This document shows positions 25,813-34,490 of a stretch of DNA of 64,000 nt, one piece after another. The stretch spans positions 1,860,001 through 1,924,000 of the forward strand of contig NZ_AP018678.1 in the NCBI RefSeq assembly GCF_002218005.2, written 5' to 3'. The translations under genes and the position numbers were made by a program. The DNA is from Vibrio algivorus (lineage in GTDB: Bacteria; Pseudomonadota; Gammaproteobacteria; Enterobacterales; Vibrionaceae). The first letter of the stretch is position 1. Each line of letters opens with the position of its first letter. The notes below the pieces were generated by a model that did no database searches, was not told where the DNA came from, and saw only the letters and a list, made by a program, of their open reading frames with translations.

Positions 25813-27783
25813 ATGAGCCCGATTCAACAAGCGTTAAAAGAGCACTTTGGTTTTGAACACCTTCGTGGTGGTCAACAACAAGTCATCGACACTATTTTAT
25901 CAGGCCACTCTGCCGCTGCGATTTTCCCTACCGGATCAGGCAAGTCACTATGTTACCAGTTACCTGCCGTTTTATTACCACATCTGACATTAGTGATCTC
26001 CCCTCTACTCGCATTAATGAAAGATCAATTAGAGTTCTTGCATAGTAAAGGTATTGCTGCAGCATCCGTGGACTCAAGCCAAGATAGAGAAACCACCAAC
26101 CGCATTATGCAGCAAGTTCGCAATGGTGAACTAAAAGTTTTGATGATATCGGTTGAACGCCTGAAAAATGAGCGTTTCCGTCAATTTATCTCACAAGTCC
26201 CTATTTCAATGTTAGTCGTCGATGAAGCACACTGCATTTCTGAGTGGGGGCATAACTTCCGCCCTGACTATCTCAAGCTGCCTTTTTATTGCCAAAGTTT
26301 AAACATCCCACAAGTTTTACTGCTTACTGCAACCGCAACACCTAGTGTTATTGAAGATATGAGCCGTAAATTTAATATTGATAAAAAGCACATCACGGTA
26401 ACGGGTTTCTATCGTTCTAATCTTGATCTCAGCGTATTACCTTGTGAAGAAGATGAAAAACCTCAAGCATTGGTTGATCTGCTTTGTAACGAAGCGAACT
26501 TACCAACTATTGTTTATGTCACCTTGCAAAACACTGCAGAACAAGTCGCCAAGCATTTACAACATCACGGCCTTAATGCTCTGGCTTATCACGCAGGTTT
26601 AGACTCTGACATTAGGCAAAATATTCAACAACAATTCATGAATGGCGATGTGCCTTGTATTGTGGCAACCATTGCATTTGGTATGGGAATCGATAAATCA
26701 GACATTCGCCGAGTCGTACACTACGACCTGCCCAAATCGATAGAAAATTATTCACAAGAAATTGGCCGAGCAGGGCGAGATGGGCACCCCTCTTATTGTA
26801 CAGTGCTGGCCAATAAATCAGGCATTAATGTGCTTGAGAACTTTGTCTATGGTGATACCCCAGATCCTCAATCAATTCAGTGGTTACTGGAGTCGATATT
26901 TGATGAGCAAAGTGCCTCTGGGCTATGGGAAGTAATGCTAACTCGCTTATCTCGTGATTCCAACATCCGCCAACTACCACTAAAGACTCTGCTGGTTTAC
27001 CTCGAATTACAGCAAGTCATTCAAGCCAAATATAGCTACTTTGCAGATTATCGTTTCAAGCATATTGCCAGTGAAAGTGATATTTTGTTGCGCTTCCCAG
27101 AGCAAGGAAAACATGCAGAAAGGCGCCAGTTTATACAAGCTATTTTTAACTGTTCTAAAATTGCTAAGACATGGCGTAGTGTCGACTTTGACGCGTTGTG
27201 GATGGGTTATCAAGCCGAACGTTCTCGTGTGGTATCAGCCTTAGACTATTTCCATGAACAAGGGCTGATTGAGTTAGAAAGCAAGCAAATCACCGATGTC
27301 TATCAAGTTCTAAATTCTCCAGAAATAACGCATGATCACCAAGTGATTGCACAAGAGTTATCTCAGCTCTTTAAGCAAAAAGAACATGGTGATCTAAACC
27401 GAATTCAAACTCTGATTAATTTATTTGAAAGCCCGTCATGCCTAAGCTCCAAGCTAGCTAGCTACTTTTTAGATCATGATGTTCCAAATGCTTGTGGTCA
27501 TTGTAGTGTTTGTCGAGGAAAGGTGGCAACCCTACCTTCTCCATATCTAGATGACGTAGAGATCGAGAAAATTAATCACTGGTTAAAACCTTACCGGCAA
27601 GCATTTAGTAAGCACGAAAAATCTCAACAATGGACTTTAAGCCTAGAAGCTCAAACTCGCTTTCTTTGTGGAATAACCACGCCATTAAGTACTCAACTGA
27701 AAGCAAGCAAAATGGATGGTTATGGAAAGCTAGAACAGTACCCATTTGCACAAGTCAGACAGTGGGTAGAAAGCTGCATTTAA
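25813..27783 (+). CDS. RecQ-family ATP-dependent DNA helicase (divergent paralogue)
   Basis: SF2 3'-5' helicase. Motif 0 FEHLRGGQQQ, motif I FPTGSGKSLCYQ, motif II VVDEAHCISEWGHNFRP, motif III LTATATP, motif V IVATIAFGMGIDKSDIRRVVHYD and motif VI QEIGRAGRDG are all present. A zinc-binding cluster (PNACGHCSVCRG) lies late, near residue 575, rather than directly after the helicase core as in E. coli RecQ, and no HRDC domain is visible at the end. It is therefore probably a second RecQ-type helicase rather than canonical recQ. Start at ATG 25813 (MSPIQQALKEHFG), matching the family N-terminus. Confidence 0.9.
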   Translation: MSPIQQALKEHFGFEHLRGGQQQVIDTILSGHSAAAIFPTGSGKSLCYQLPAVLLPHLTLVISPLLALMKDQLEFLHSKGIAAASVDSSQDRETTNRIMQQVRNGELKVLMISVERLKNERFRQFISQVPISMLVVDEAHCISEWGHNFRPDYLKLPFYCQSLNIPQVLLLTATATPSVIEDMSRKFNIDKKHITVTGFYRSNLDLSVLPCEEDEKPQALVDLLCNEANLPTIVYVTLQNTAEQVAKHLQHHGLNALAYHAGLDSDIRQNIQQQFMNGDVPCIVATIAFGMGIDKSDIRRVVHYDLPKSIENYSQEIGRAGRDGHPSYCTVLANKSGINVLENFVYGDTPDPQSIQWLLESIFDEQSASGLWEVMLTRLSRDSNIRQLPLKTLLVYLELQQVIQAKYSYFADYRFKHIASESDILLRFPEQGKHAERRQFIQAIFNCSKIAKTWRSVDFDALWMGYQAERSRVVSALDYFHEQGLIELESKQITDVYQVLNSPEITHDHQVIAQELSQLFKQKEHGDLNRIQTLINLFESPSCLSSKLASYFLDHDVPNACGHCSVCRGKVATLPSPYLDDVEIEKINHWLKPYRQAFSKHEKSQQWTLSLEAQTRFLCGITTPLSTQLKASKMDGYGKLEQYPFAQVRQWVESCI

Positions 27784-27800
27784 ATTAGATTATTAAAAAC

Positions 27801-27831
27801 AAAAACGGCCACCGCAAAGTGACCGTTTTAT
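27801..27831. terminator. Terminator of the RecQ-like gene
   Basis: AAAAACGGCCAC-CGCAAA-GTGACCGTTTTA stem with T-rich tail; A-rich on the other side, so possibly bidirectional. Confidence 0.8.
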
Positions 27832-27871
27832 TTCTTCAGCTAGCTAGCCTCAGATTTGGATAACCAAAATA

Positions 27872-28099
27872 TTATTCTTGGTCTTTACGCTTACTTGCTG
27901 AACGACGTTTATTACGTTCCGCTTGAATCTTTTGAAATTCCACCAACTCTTTCTCTGCCCACTCAGTTGCTTCTGATTCAGTGGCAAAACCCAGTTGACG
28001 CTTAGATACAATCGTTCTGCGAGAAGTAATGTGACGAATGATTTCTGCTGCCCAACCATTACGCTTCTCGATTAATTGAAAACTGTATTTTTTACTCAT
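27872..28099 (-). CDS. DUF3622 small protein
   Basis: A 75-aa basic protein starting MSKKYSFQLIEKRNGWAAEI with SKRQLGFATESEATEWAEKEL, the DUF3622 pattern found in Vibrio and relatives. It ends in a Lys/Arg-rich tail (RNKRRSASKRKDQE). No function is known. Monocistronic. Confidence 0.85.
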   Translation of the reverse strand: MSKKYSFQLIEKRNGWAAEIIRHITSRRTIVSKRQLGFATESEATEWAEKELVEFQKIQAERNKRRSASKRKDQE

Positions 28100-28226
28100 A
28101 ACACTCTTTTGACCTATCCTACCTCAAACAAGGAAACATTCGCTCTGACATAGGATTAAATTAGGTGCGCATTAGAGCATAAATCCATTTAAAAAGATGC
28201 AAATATTAATACTCTTACTGTGCAGA

Positions 28227-28844
28227 TCACTCCGGCTGAAAAACAAATTGTGCCGTAACGGGAATACTCGTTGCGATTGAGTCTAGCTTGGCTACATCTT
28301 GTAATGCTTTAACCCCGTCAGAAAGCTCAAATAATGCCGTATCTATGACGATAGGTTTAAGGGTGTTCACTTGAAACGCCCCATCATTTAAAGCGGTAAC
28401 TGAGACCTTAGTATCGATTTTCTGTTGGTGATCATGCAAAGAAAGATCAACGGTCAGTGGCACGGTTTTAATTTCGCCCACTTTCATACCATTGAGAACC
28501 TTTAAATCAACTTGAGCACTTAAACTTGCTTCTGGATAATTCACCACATTAAACAACATATCTTTGATACGTTCGTCGCGAATTTCAATATGTGTATTCA
28601 CACTGGCTAAATCAATATCCACGACTACCATACCTTGATTATTAATCATTCCATCTATGGTACGAAAGCTATGAACTTCAGTCACAGCCGAATTTTTGAC
28701 GGTAACAAAATGCAATTCCGAATGTAACGGATCTAAATGCCACGATGCTAAGGCTTGCTGAGAAAAAGCAAAACCGAAAACAATCCCTGCAACTTTGGAG
28801 AATATTTTGGTTTTTGAGAGAAACTGACTCACTGACATTTTCAT
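28227..28844 (-). CDS. YceI-family periplasmic protein
   Basis: A lipocalin-like protein with a signal peptide (VAGIVFGFAFSQQALA, cleavage before SWHLDP). YceI features are WHLDPLHSELHFVTVKN, FRTIDGMINNQ, VNTHIEIRDERIKDMLFNVVNYPEASL and a terminal barrel strand. The family binds isoprenoid-type lipids, and YceI is induced by alkaline pH in E. coli. I use the ATG at 28844 (MKMSVSQF); the extended start at 28865 is less likely. Confidence 0.88.
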   Translation of the reverse strand: MKMSVSQFLSKTKIFSKVAGIVFGFAFSQQALASWHLDPLHSELHFVTVKNSAVTEVHSFRTIDGMINNQGMVVVDIDLASVNTHIEIRDERIKDMLFNVVNYPEASLSAQVDLKVLNGMKVGEIKTVPLTVDLSLHDHQQKIDTKVSVTALNDGAFQVNTLKPIVIDTALFELSDGVKALQDVAKLDSIATSIPVTAQFVFQPE

Positions 28845-28968
28845 ACTATCTTCCCTATCGTTCAATACAACATCATATCTATTAGCTTAGTTCCTCTGAT
28901 AGTGTATGTTTTTTTTGTAAAGATTAAGTGTTAACAATGTCAGAACATCATTAATTTTATGACAATAT

Positions 28969-28994
28969 AAAAAACGGCCACCGAAGTGACCGTC
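28969..28994 (-). terminator. Original purL terminator, now after the truncated copy
   Basis: On the minus strand ACGGTCAC-TTC-GGTGGCCGT is followed by TTTTTT. It belongs to the outer repeat copy and has a full T-tract, unlike the copy at 30097-30120. Confidence 0.85.
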
Positions 28995-29589
28995 TTATGC
29001 TTGCTTAGCTTTTTCAAGTAACGAGAAGCGAAGCGCTCAAGCTACGAAAATCGATTAACCAATATGCTTACGTGCGTTACGGAACATACGCATCCATGGG
29101 CTGTCTTCATTCCAGTCCTCTGGATGCCATGAGTTCGCTACACTGCGGAACACACGCTCTGGGTGAGGCATCATAATACTCACACGACCATCAGTCGTTG
29201 TTAAGCCTGTAATCGCATTAGGTGAACCATTCGGGTTATTCGGATATTGTTGAGTTGGATTACCCATATTATCCACGTAACGTAGTGTCATCGTACCAGA
29301 ATCTTCAATCGCTTGTAGATGCTGGTTATCACGCACTTCAACACGACCTTCACCATGTGAAACTGCGATAGGCATACGTGAGCCCGCCATACCGTCAAAG
29401 AAGGCAGATTGCGACTTTTGTACTTCCACTAAGCTAAAGCGAGCTTCAAAACGCTCGGATTCATTGCGCACAAAACGTGGCCATAAATCAGCCCCAGGAA
29501 TTAAATCGCGTAGATTCGATAGCATTTGACAACCATTACACACACCTAGAGAGATCGTATCTTGGCGCTCAAAGAAAGCAGAAAATTGC
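28973..29589 (-). repeat. Outer copy of the purL 3'-end direct repeat (about 617 bp)
   Basis: The stretch from AAACGGCCACCGAAG through the purL stop codon and about 530 bp of coding sequence is repeated at 30097-30713 with an offset of 1124 bp. Most is identical; differences cluster in 29482-29528. Confidence 0.95.
29055..29589 (-). pseudogene. purL: Truncated second copy of the purL 3' end
   Basis: On the minus strand this carries the last roughly 178 codons of PurL, including the glutaminase nucleophile motif CNGCQ and the C-terminal His motif MPHPERVFR, but lacks the synthetase part. It starts abruptly at 29589. A 162-residue frame can be read from a GTG at 29543, but no proper start region exists. 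Protein differences from the intact gene are few (for example LRDL for LREL and TMTL for TVTL). It is probably not functional and marks an insertion event. Confidence 0.9.
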
Positions 29590-29644
29590 AGTTAATTAAA
29601 TAGTTATATAGAAAATAACAATAGCGTATAAATACAAAAAATAC

Positions 29645-29998
29645 TTACTCAAAAAAATAGTCATCATTGTGTGATGATTTTTCAGGTTCTTTTGAAGTAT
29701 TTATATATCTAACTTCACCTTTACACTCTATAACTAAGGTCCGATAAGTTACAGAACCACCATAAATACCATATTGACTACCTGTAATTACGGCCCCGGT
29801 TTCACCTTCTTGATTTATAATATTATACCCATTTTTACCACACAAATTCCCAGCCTTCTCATAACACATCCCCCAATTAAGGGCTCCACCTGAGCAATCA
29901 ATACTATGGCCAATTTTTCCTGAGGATGTATGTATTTGTTTTGACGTCGCACAAGAAGTAATTAAAAATGAGAAAATAACAATAAGGATTATATTCAT
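29645..29998 (-). CDS. Small lipoprotein carried between purL repeats
   Basis: A 117-aa protein from the ATG at 29998 (MNIILIVIFSFLITSCATS). The lipobox is LITSC. The mature part holds GHSIDCSGGALNWGMCYEKA, NLCGKNGYNIINQ, and a later ECKGEVRY, giving four cysteines in a compact domain similar in pattern to small proteobacterial lipoproteins with a CY..A...C..GY core. Function unknown. It sits alone in an AT-rich, roughly 507-bp unique stretch bounded by the two purL repeats, which suggests recent transfer. Confidence 0.75.
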   Translation of the reverse strand: MNIILIVIFSFLITSCATSKQIHTSSGKIGHSIDCSGGALNWGMCYEKAGNLCGKNGYNIINQEGETGAVITGSQYGIYGGSVTYRTLVIECKGEVRYINTSKEPEKSSHNDDYFFE

Positions 29999-30096
29999 AT
30001 ACGCCGCAGCCCTAAAAAAGCATTCATCATACAAATATACTTAACTCATCAGTATTTGATTAGACGTATATTATTTTTTGTGAAATAGATAGCATA

Positions 30097-30713
30097 AACG
30101 GCCACCGAAGTGACCGTCTTATGCTTGCTTAGCTTTTTCAAGTAACGAGAAGCGAAGCGCTCAAGCTACGAAAATCGATTAACCAATATGCTTACGTGCA
30201 TTACGGAACATACGCATCCATGGGCTATCTTCATTCCAGTCCTCTGGATGCCATGAGTTCGCTACACTGCGGAACACACGCTCTGGGTGAGGCATCATAA
30301 TACTCACACGACCATCAGTCGTTGTTAAGCCTGTAATCGCATTAGGTGAACCATTCGGGTTATTCGGATATTGTTGAGTTGGATTACCCATATTATCCAC
30401 GTAACGTAGTGTCACCGTACCAGAATCTTCAATCGCTTGTAGATGCTGGTTATCACGCACTTCAACACGACCTTCACCATGTGAAACTGCGATAGGCATA
30501 CGTGAGCCCGCCATACCGTCAAAGAAGGCAGATTGCGACTTTTGTACTTCCACTAAGCTAAAGCGAGCTTCAAAACGCTCGGATTCATTGCGCACAAAAC
30601 GTGGCCATAAATCTGCGCCCGGAATCAGTTCGCGTAGGTTTGATAACATCTGACAACCATTACACACACCTAAAGAGATCGTATCTTGGCGCTCAAAGAA
30701 AGCAGCAAATTGC
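30097..30713 (-). repeat. Inner copy of the purL 3'-end direct repeat
   Basis: Partner of 28973-29589. It is continuous with intact purL. Its terminator stem (30097-30120) has lost most of the T-tract: TTTATG follows instead of TTTTTT, so similarity stops almost exactly at the end of the stem. Confidence 0.95.
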
Positions 30714-33700
30714 TCACGAGCATTGTCGTTGAACAAAATCGACTTCGCCCAACCTTCACCGGCACCAAGTACGTCACCGTAGGAGAAACCACCACAAGCG
30801 ACTAAGCCTTGGTACTCTTCTAATGCCGCTTGGCCGGTTAAGATGTCACTCATGTGAATGTCTGTCGCGTCAAAGCCTGCACGGTCAAACGCTGCCGCCA
30901 TTTCAACGTGAGAGTTAATACCTTGCTCACGCAAAATCGCCATTTTGGGTTTAGCGCCAGTCGATATATAAGGAGCAGCAATATCTTCATTAATATCAAA
31001 GCTCAGTTTAACGTTTAAGCCCGGATCGCTGTTGTCTGCTTTCGCGGCATGCTCTTGATCGGCACAAGCGGGGTTATCACGCATCGCTTGCATCTTATGG
31101 GTAGTTTCTGCCCAAATGGTGCGAAGCTCCGTACGGTTACGCTCAAGTACCACAGTATTTCCAGAAGCAATGCAAACCGTATCCGATGCATCAACTGAAC
31201 CAATCACGTGTGAGCAAGATGCTAAGCCATTTTCAGCTAACACAGCTTGAACAACTTCAAGATCGTCATTGCGAACCTGAATTACCGCACCTAATTCTTC
31301 ATTGAACAATGCAGCTAAAGTATCTTCACCTAAAGCATCAATATTTGCCTTCACACCACAGTGACCGGCAAACGCCATTTCAGCAAGAGTAACAAATAAA
31401 CCACCATCGCCTTTATCGTGGTAAGCCAAAAGCTTATTGTCACGAACCAAAGACTGCATGCCAGTATAGAAGCCTTTTAACTGCTCAGCGTTATCTACAT
31501 CGGCAGGTTTATCACCCAGTTGCTTGTAAACTTGCGCCAGCGCCGTCGCGCCCATACGATTTTTGCCATTACCTAAATCAACCAAGATCAGGCTAGTGTC
31601 GCCTTTCGTCACTTGAAGTTGAGGTGTCACTGTTTTACGTACATCTTCAACACGAGCAAATGCAGTGATCACCAATGACAACGGCGATGTCACTTCACGC
31701 TGCTCACCATCTTGCTGCCATTTAGTCTTCATCGACATTGAGTCTTTACCAACAGGAATGGTTAAACCTAATGCAGGACAAAGCTCTTCACCGACCGCTT
31801 TTACCGCTTCGTATAAACCGGCATCTTCACCCGGGTGACCGGCTGGAGACATCCAGTTAGCCGACAATTTAATGTGTTTAATATCACCAATGTCGGTGGC
31901 TGCAATGTTAGTGATGGATTCCCCCACCGCTAAACGTGCTGATGCGCCAAAATCAAGTAATGCTACTGGTGTACGCTCACCAAGTGACATCGCTTCACCG
32001 TGGTAAGAATCATAACTTGCAGCGGTTACTGCACAGTTGGCAACTGGTACCTGCCAAGGACCGACCATTTGATCACGAGCCACAAGCCCCGTCACCGTAC
32101 GGTCACCAATAGTGATAAGGAAAGTTTTCTCTGCCACAGTTGGAAGACGTAGTACGCGGTCTACTGCTTCATTAAGCTCAATACCACTGCGATCAATGGC
32201 TGGATTATTGGCTTTTAACGTTTTGGCATCACGGTGCATTTTAGGCGTTTTACCTAAAAGAACATCCATAGGCATATCGATTGGTGTATTGTCAAAATGA
32301 GAATCTTCCAGTTTCAGTTCACGCTCTTCAGTTGCCACACCAACCACAGCATAAGGAGCACGTTCGCGCTTACAAATCGCATCAAATACGTCCATATTTT
32401 CTGGCGCTACTGCCATTACATAGCGTTCTTGAGATTCGTTACACCAAATTTCTAATGGACTCATGCCTGGCTCATCATTTGGCACGTCACGCAATTGGAA
32501 AATGCCGCCACGTTCGCCATCATCCACCAATTCAGGTAATGCGTTAGAAATACCGCCCGCACCCACATCATGGATAAAGGCAATTGGGTTTTCATCCCCT
32601 AACTGCCAACAACGGTCGATCACTTCTTGGCAACGACGTTCCATTTCTGGGTTTTCGCGCTGAACGGAAGCAAAATCGAGATCTTCCGCAGATTGACCTG
32701 ACGCCATAGAAGACGCCGCACCACCACCAAGACCGATGTTCATTGCTGGGCCACCTAATACAATTAAGCTTGCGCCAACAGGAATTTCTTTCTTCTGAAC
32801 GTGCTCATCGCGGATATTCCCCATACCACCAGCCAGCATGATTGGCTTATGGTAACCACGAATTTCTTCACCGTTATGAGAATTGACTTTCTCTTCATAA
32901 GTACGGAAGTAACCCAATAAGTTAGGACGACCGAATTCGTTGTTAAATGCCGCGCCACCTAATGGGCCTTCTAGCATGATATCTAACGCAGTGACGATAC
33001 GGCTTGGTTTACCAAAATCAGTTTCCCAAGGTTGTACGAAGTTTGGAATCTTAAGGTTAGATACCGAGAAGCCGACTAAACCCGCTTTTGGCTTACCACC
33101 AATACCGGTTGCGCCTTCATCACGAATTTCACCACCAGAACCAGTAGAAGCACCTGGCCAAGGAGAAATGGCGGTTGGGTGGTTATGGGTCTCTACTTTC
33201 ATCAAGATATGAGCTTGTTCTTGATGGTAACCGTATTGGCGTGTTTTGGGATCAGGGAAGAAACGGCCAACGGTAGAGCCCGTCATGACCGCTGCGTTAT
33301 CTTTATAAGCAGACAACACGTGATCTGGCGTCACTTCAAAGGTGTTTTTAATCATTTTGAACAGTGATTTTTCTTGATCCACACCATCAATCGTCCAATC
33401 AGCATTAAAGATTTTGTGACGGCAGTGTTCAGAGTTCGCTTGAGCAAACATCATCAATTCAATATCAGTCGGGTTACGCTTTAACTTTTGCGTAAAGCTT
33501 TCAACCAGGTACTCAATTTCTTCTTCAGCTAACGCAAGCCCAAGTGAAACATTGGCTTCTTCAAGCGCAACTCGGCCACCAGAAAGTAAATCGACTTCGG
33601 TTAATGGTGCTGGCTCTGCCACTTGGAATAAGGATGATGCTTGTTCAAAGTCGCTAAATACTACTTCCATCATGCGATCATGTAATAAAGCTTTTAACTC

Positions 33701-34075
33701 AAGAAGTTGTAATTCAGATAGCTCAACCGAAGATTCAACATAATAGGCAGTGCCACGCTCAAGACGTTTAATTTGGTTTAAGCCACAATTATGAGCGATA
33801 TCAGTCGCTTTAGATGACCAAGGCGAAATAGTACCCGGACGAGGTGTGGTAAGCAGAAGTAGACCTTGCGGCTCATGATCTTCAATGGTTGGACCATAAG
33901 TCAGTAACTTTTCAAGCTTAGAAAGCTCTTGAGGGTTCAGTTCAGAAGTGAGGTCTGCAAAATGCGCAAATTCCGCATAGATGCCAGACACAGGTAAGTT
34001 CAATTCACGGCACAGCTCTAAAAGCTTGTTGACACGAAATTCGGATAAAGCGGGGGAACCACGCAAAATTCTCAT
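30179..34075 (-). CDS. purL: Phosphoribosylformylglycinamidine synthase
   Basis: Fourth step of purine synthesis, converting FGAR and glutamine to FGAM. The 1298-aa large type joins an N-terminal domain (1-150), two AIR-synthase-like ATP-binding domains (motifs ETHNHPTAISPWPGASTGSGGEIRDEGATG and VGKDSMSMK) and a C-terminal class I glutaminase with GVCNGCQM and PHPE. The full length and intact motifs show it is functional despite the duplicated 3' end downstream. A PurR box lies at 34232-34247. Confidence 0.98.
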   Translation of the reverse strand: MRILRGSPALSEFRVNKLLELCRELNLPVSGIYAEFAHFADLTSELNPQELSKLEKLLTYGPTIEDHEPQGLLLLTTPRPGTISPWSSKATDIAHNCGLNQIKRLERGTAYYVESSVELSELQLLELKALLHDRMMEVVFSDFEQASSLFQVAEPAPLTEVDLLSGGRVALEEANVSLGLALAEEEIEYLVESFTQKLKRNPTDIELMMFAQANSEHCRHKIFNADWTIDGVDQEKSLFKMIKNTFEVTPDHVLSAYKDNAAVMTGSTVGRFFPDPKTRQYGYHQEQAHILMKVETHNHPTAISPWPGASTGSGGEIRDEGATGIGGKPKAGLVGFSVSNLKIPNFVQPWETDFGKPSRIVTALDIMLEGPLGGAAFNNEFGRPNLLGYFRTYEEKVNSHNGEEIRGYHKPIMLAGGMGNIRDEHVQKKEIPVGASLIVLGGPAMNIGLGGGAASSMASGQSAEDLDFASVQRENPEMERRCQEVIDRCWQLGDENPIAFIHDVGAGGISNALPELVDDGERGGIFQLRDVPNDEPGMSPLEIWCNESQERYVMAVAPENMDVFDAICKRERAPYAVVGVATEERELKLEDSHFDNTPIDMPMDVLLGKTPKMHRDAKTLKANNPAIDRSGIELNEAVDRVLRLPTVAEKTFLITIGDRTVTGLVARDQMVGPWQVPVANCAVTAASYDSYHGEAMSLGERTPVALLDFGASARLAVGESITNIAATDIGDIKHIKLSANWMSPAGHPGEDAGLYEAVKAVGEELCPALGLTIPVGKDSMSMKTKWQQDGEQREVTSPLSLVITAFARVEDVRKTVTPQLQVTKGDTSLILVDLGNGKNRMGATALAQVYKQLGDKPADVDNAEQLKGFYTGMQSLVRDNKLLAYHDKGDGGLFVTLAEMAFAGHCGVKANIDALGEDTLAALFNEELGAVIQVRNDDLEVVQAVLAENGLASCSHVIGSVDASDTVCIASGNTVVLERNRTELRTIWAETTHKMQAMRDNPACADQEHAAKADNSDPGLNVKLSFDINEDIAAPYISTGAKPKMAILREQGINSHVEMAAAFDRAGFDATDIHMSDILTGQAALEEYQGLVACGGFSYGDVLGAGEGWAKSILFNDNAREQFAAFFERQDTISLGVCNGCQMLSNLRELIPGADLWPRFVRNESERFEARFSLVEVQKSQSAFFDGMAGSRMPIAVSHGEGRVEVRDNQHLQAIEDSGTVTLRYVDNMGNPTQQYPNNPNGSPNAITGLTTTDGRVSIMMPHPERVFRSVANSWHPEDWNEDSPWMRMFRNARKHIG

Positions 34076-34231
34076 GTGCTTAGGTCTCTTTAGCAGTTGT
34101 TAAAAAAGAAAAGTGATATTGAAATCCGTTCAGAGTACATCGTCCATAACTGAATATATAAAGCGGATTTCAATTTCACCTAGCCTTTTGCGGCGTATTA
34201 TAGAGTAATTTCCAAGTCGACGTAACACCAA

Positions 34232-34247
34232 AAGCAACCGTTTGCGT
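34232..34247 (-). promoter_or_regulatory. PurR operator upstream of purL
   Basis: AAGCAACCGTTTGCGT matches the PurR consensus and lies about 160 bp before the purL start, in line with purine repression of purL in enterobacteria. Confidence 0.82.
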
Positions 34248-34274
34248 ATTTTTTTCAATAAAAGTCATTTGCAC

Positions 34275-34416
34275 TACATCCAAAGCAATTAAAGTTACAG
34301 TGAGGCGACAAGTGAATGACCCCCCCTTGAGAATAATTAGCCTATGTCTTATCTATAAAAGAGAGGGAAATGAGCATCATCAACAAAGCTGCAGTTTCAA
34401 GTACTAAGAATATATA
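34275..34416 (+). repeat. ERIC-type element upstream of mltF
   Basis: Order of motifs as in 12221-12346: CAATTAAAGTTACAGTGAGG, GACAAGTGAATGACCCCCCC, CATCAACAAAGCTGCAGTTTC, AAGTACTAAGAATATATA. It is slightly longer in the centre. It fills much of the 415-bp gap between divergent purL and mltF. Confidence 0.8.
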
Positions 34417-34490
34417 ATCCCTTTCAATTTTTGCTGATATGGTCACCATTTGGTATAAAGTAGCTACTAATGGCTTTGTGAGATTTCCTT

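Noticed and set aside
29055..29543. Stand-alone PurL glutaminase-domain protein
   Set aside because: It has only a GTG inside the CNGC motif region, no ribosome site, and is an exact truncated copy; it cannot form a complete glutaminase domain.
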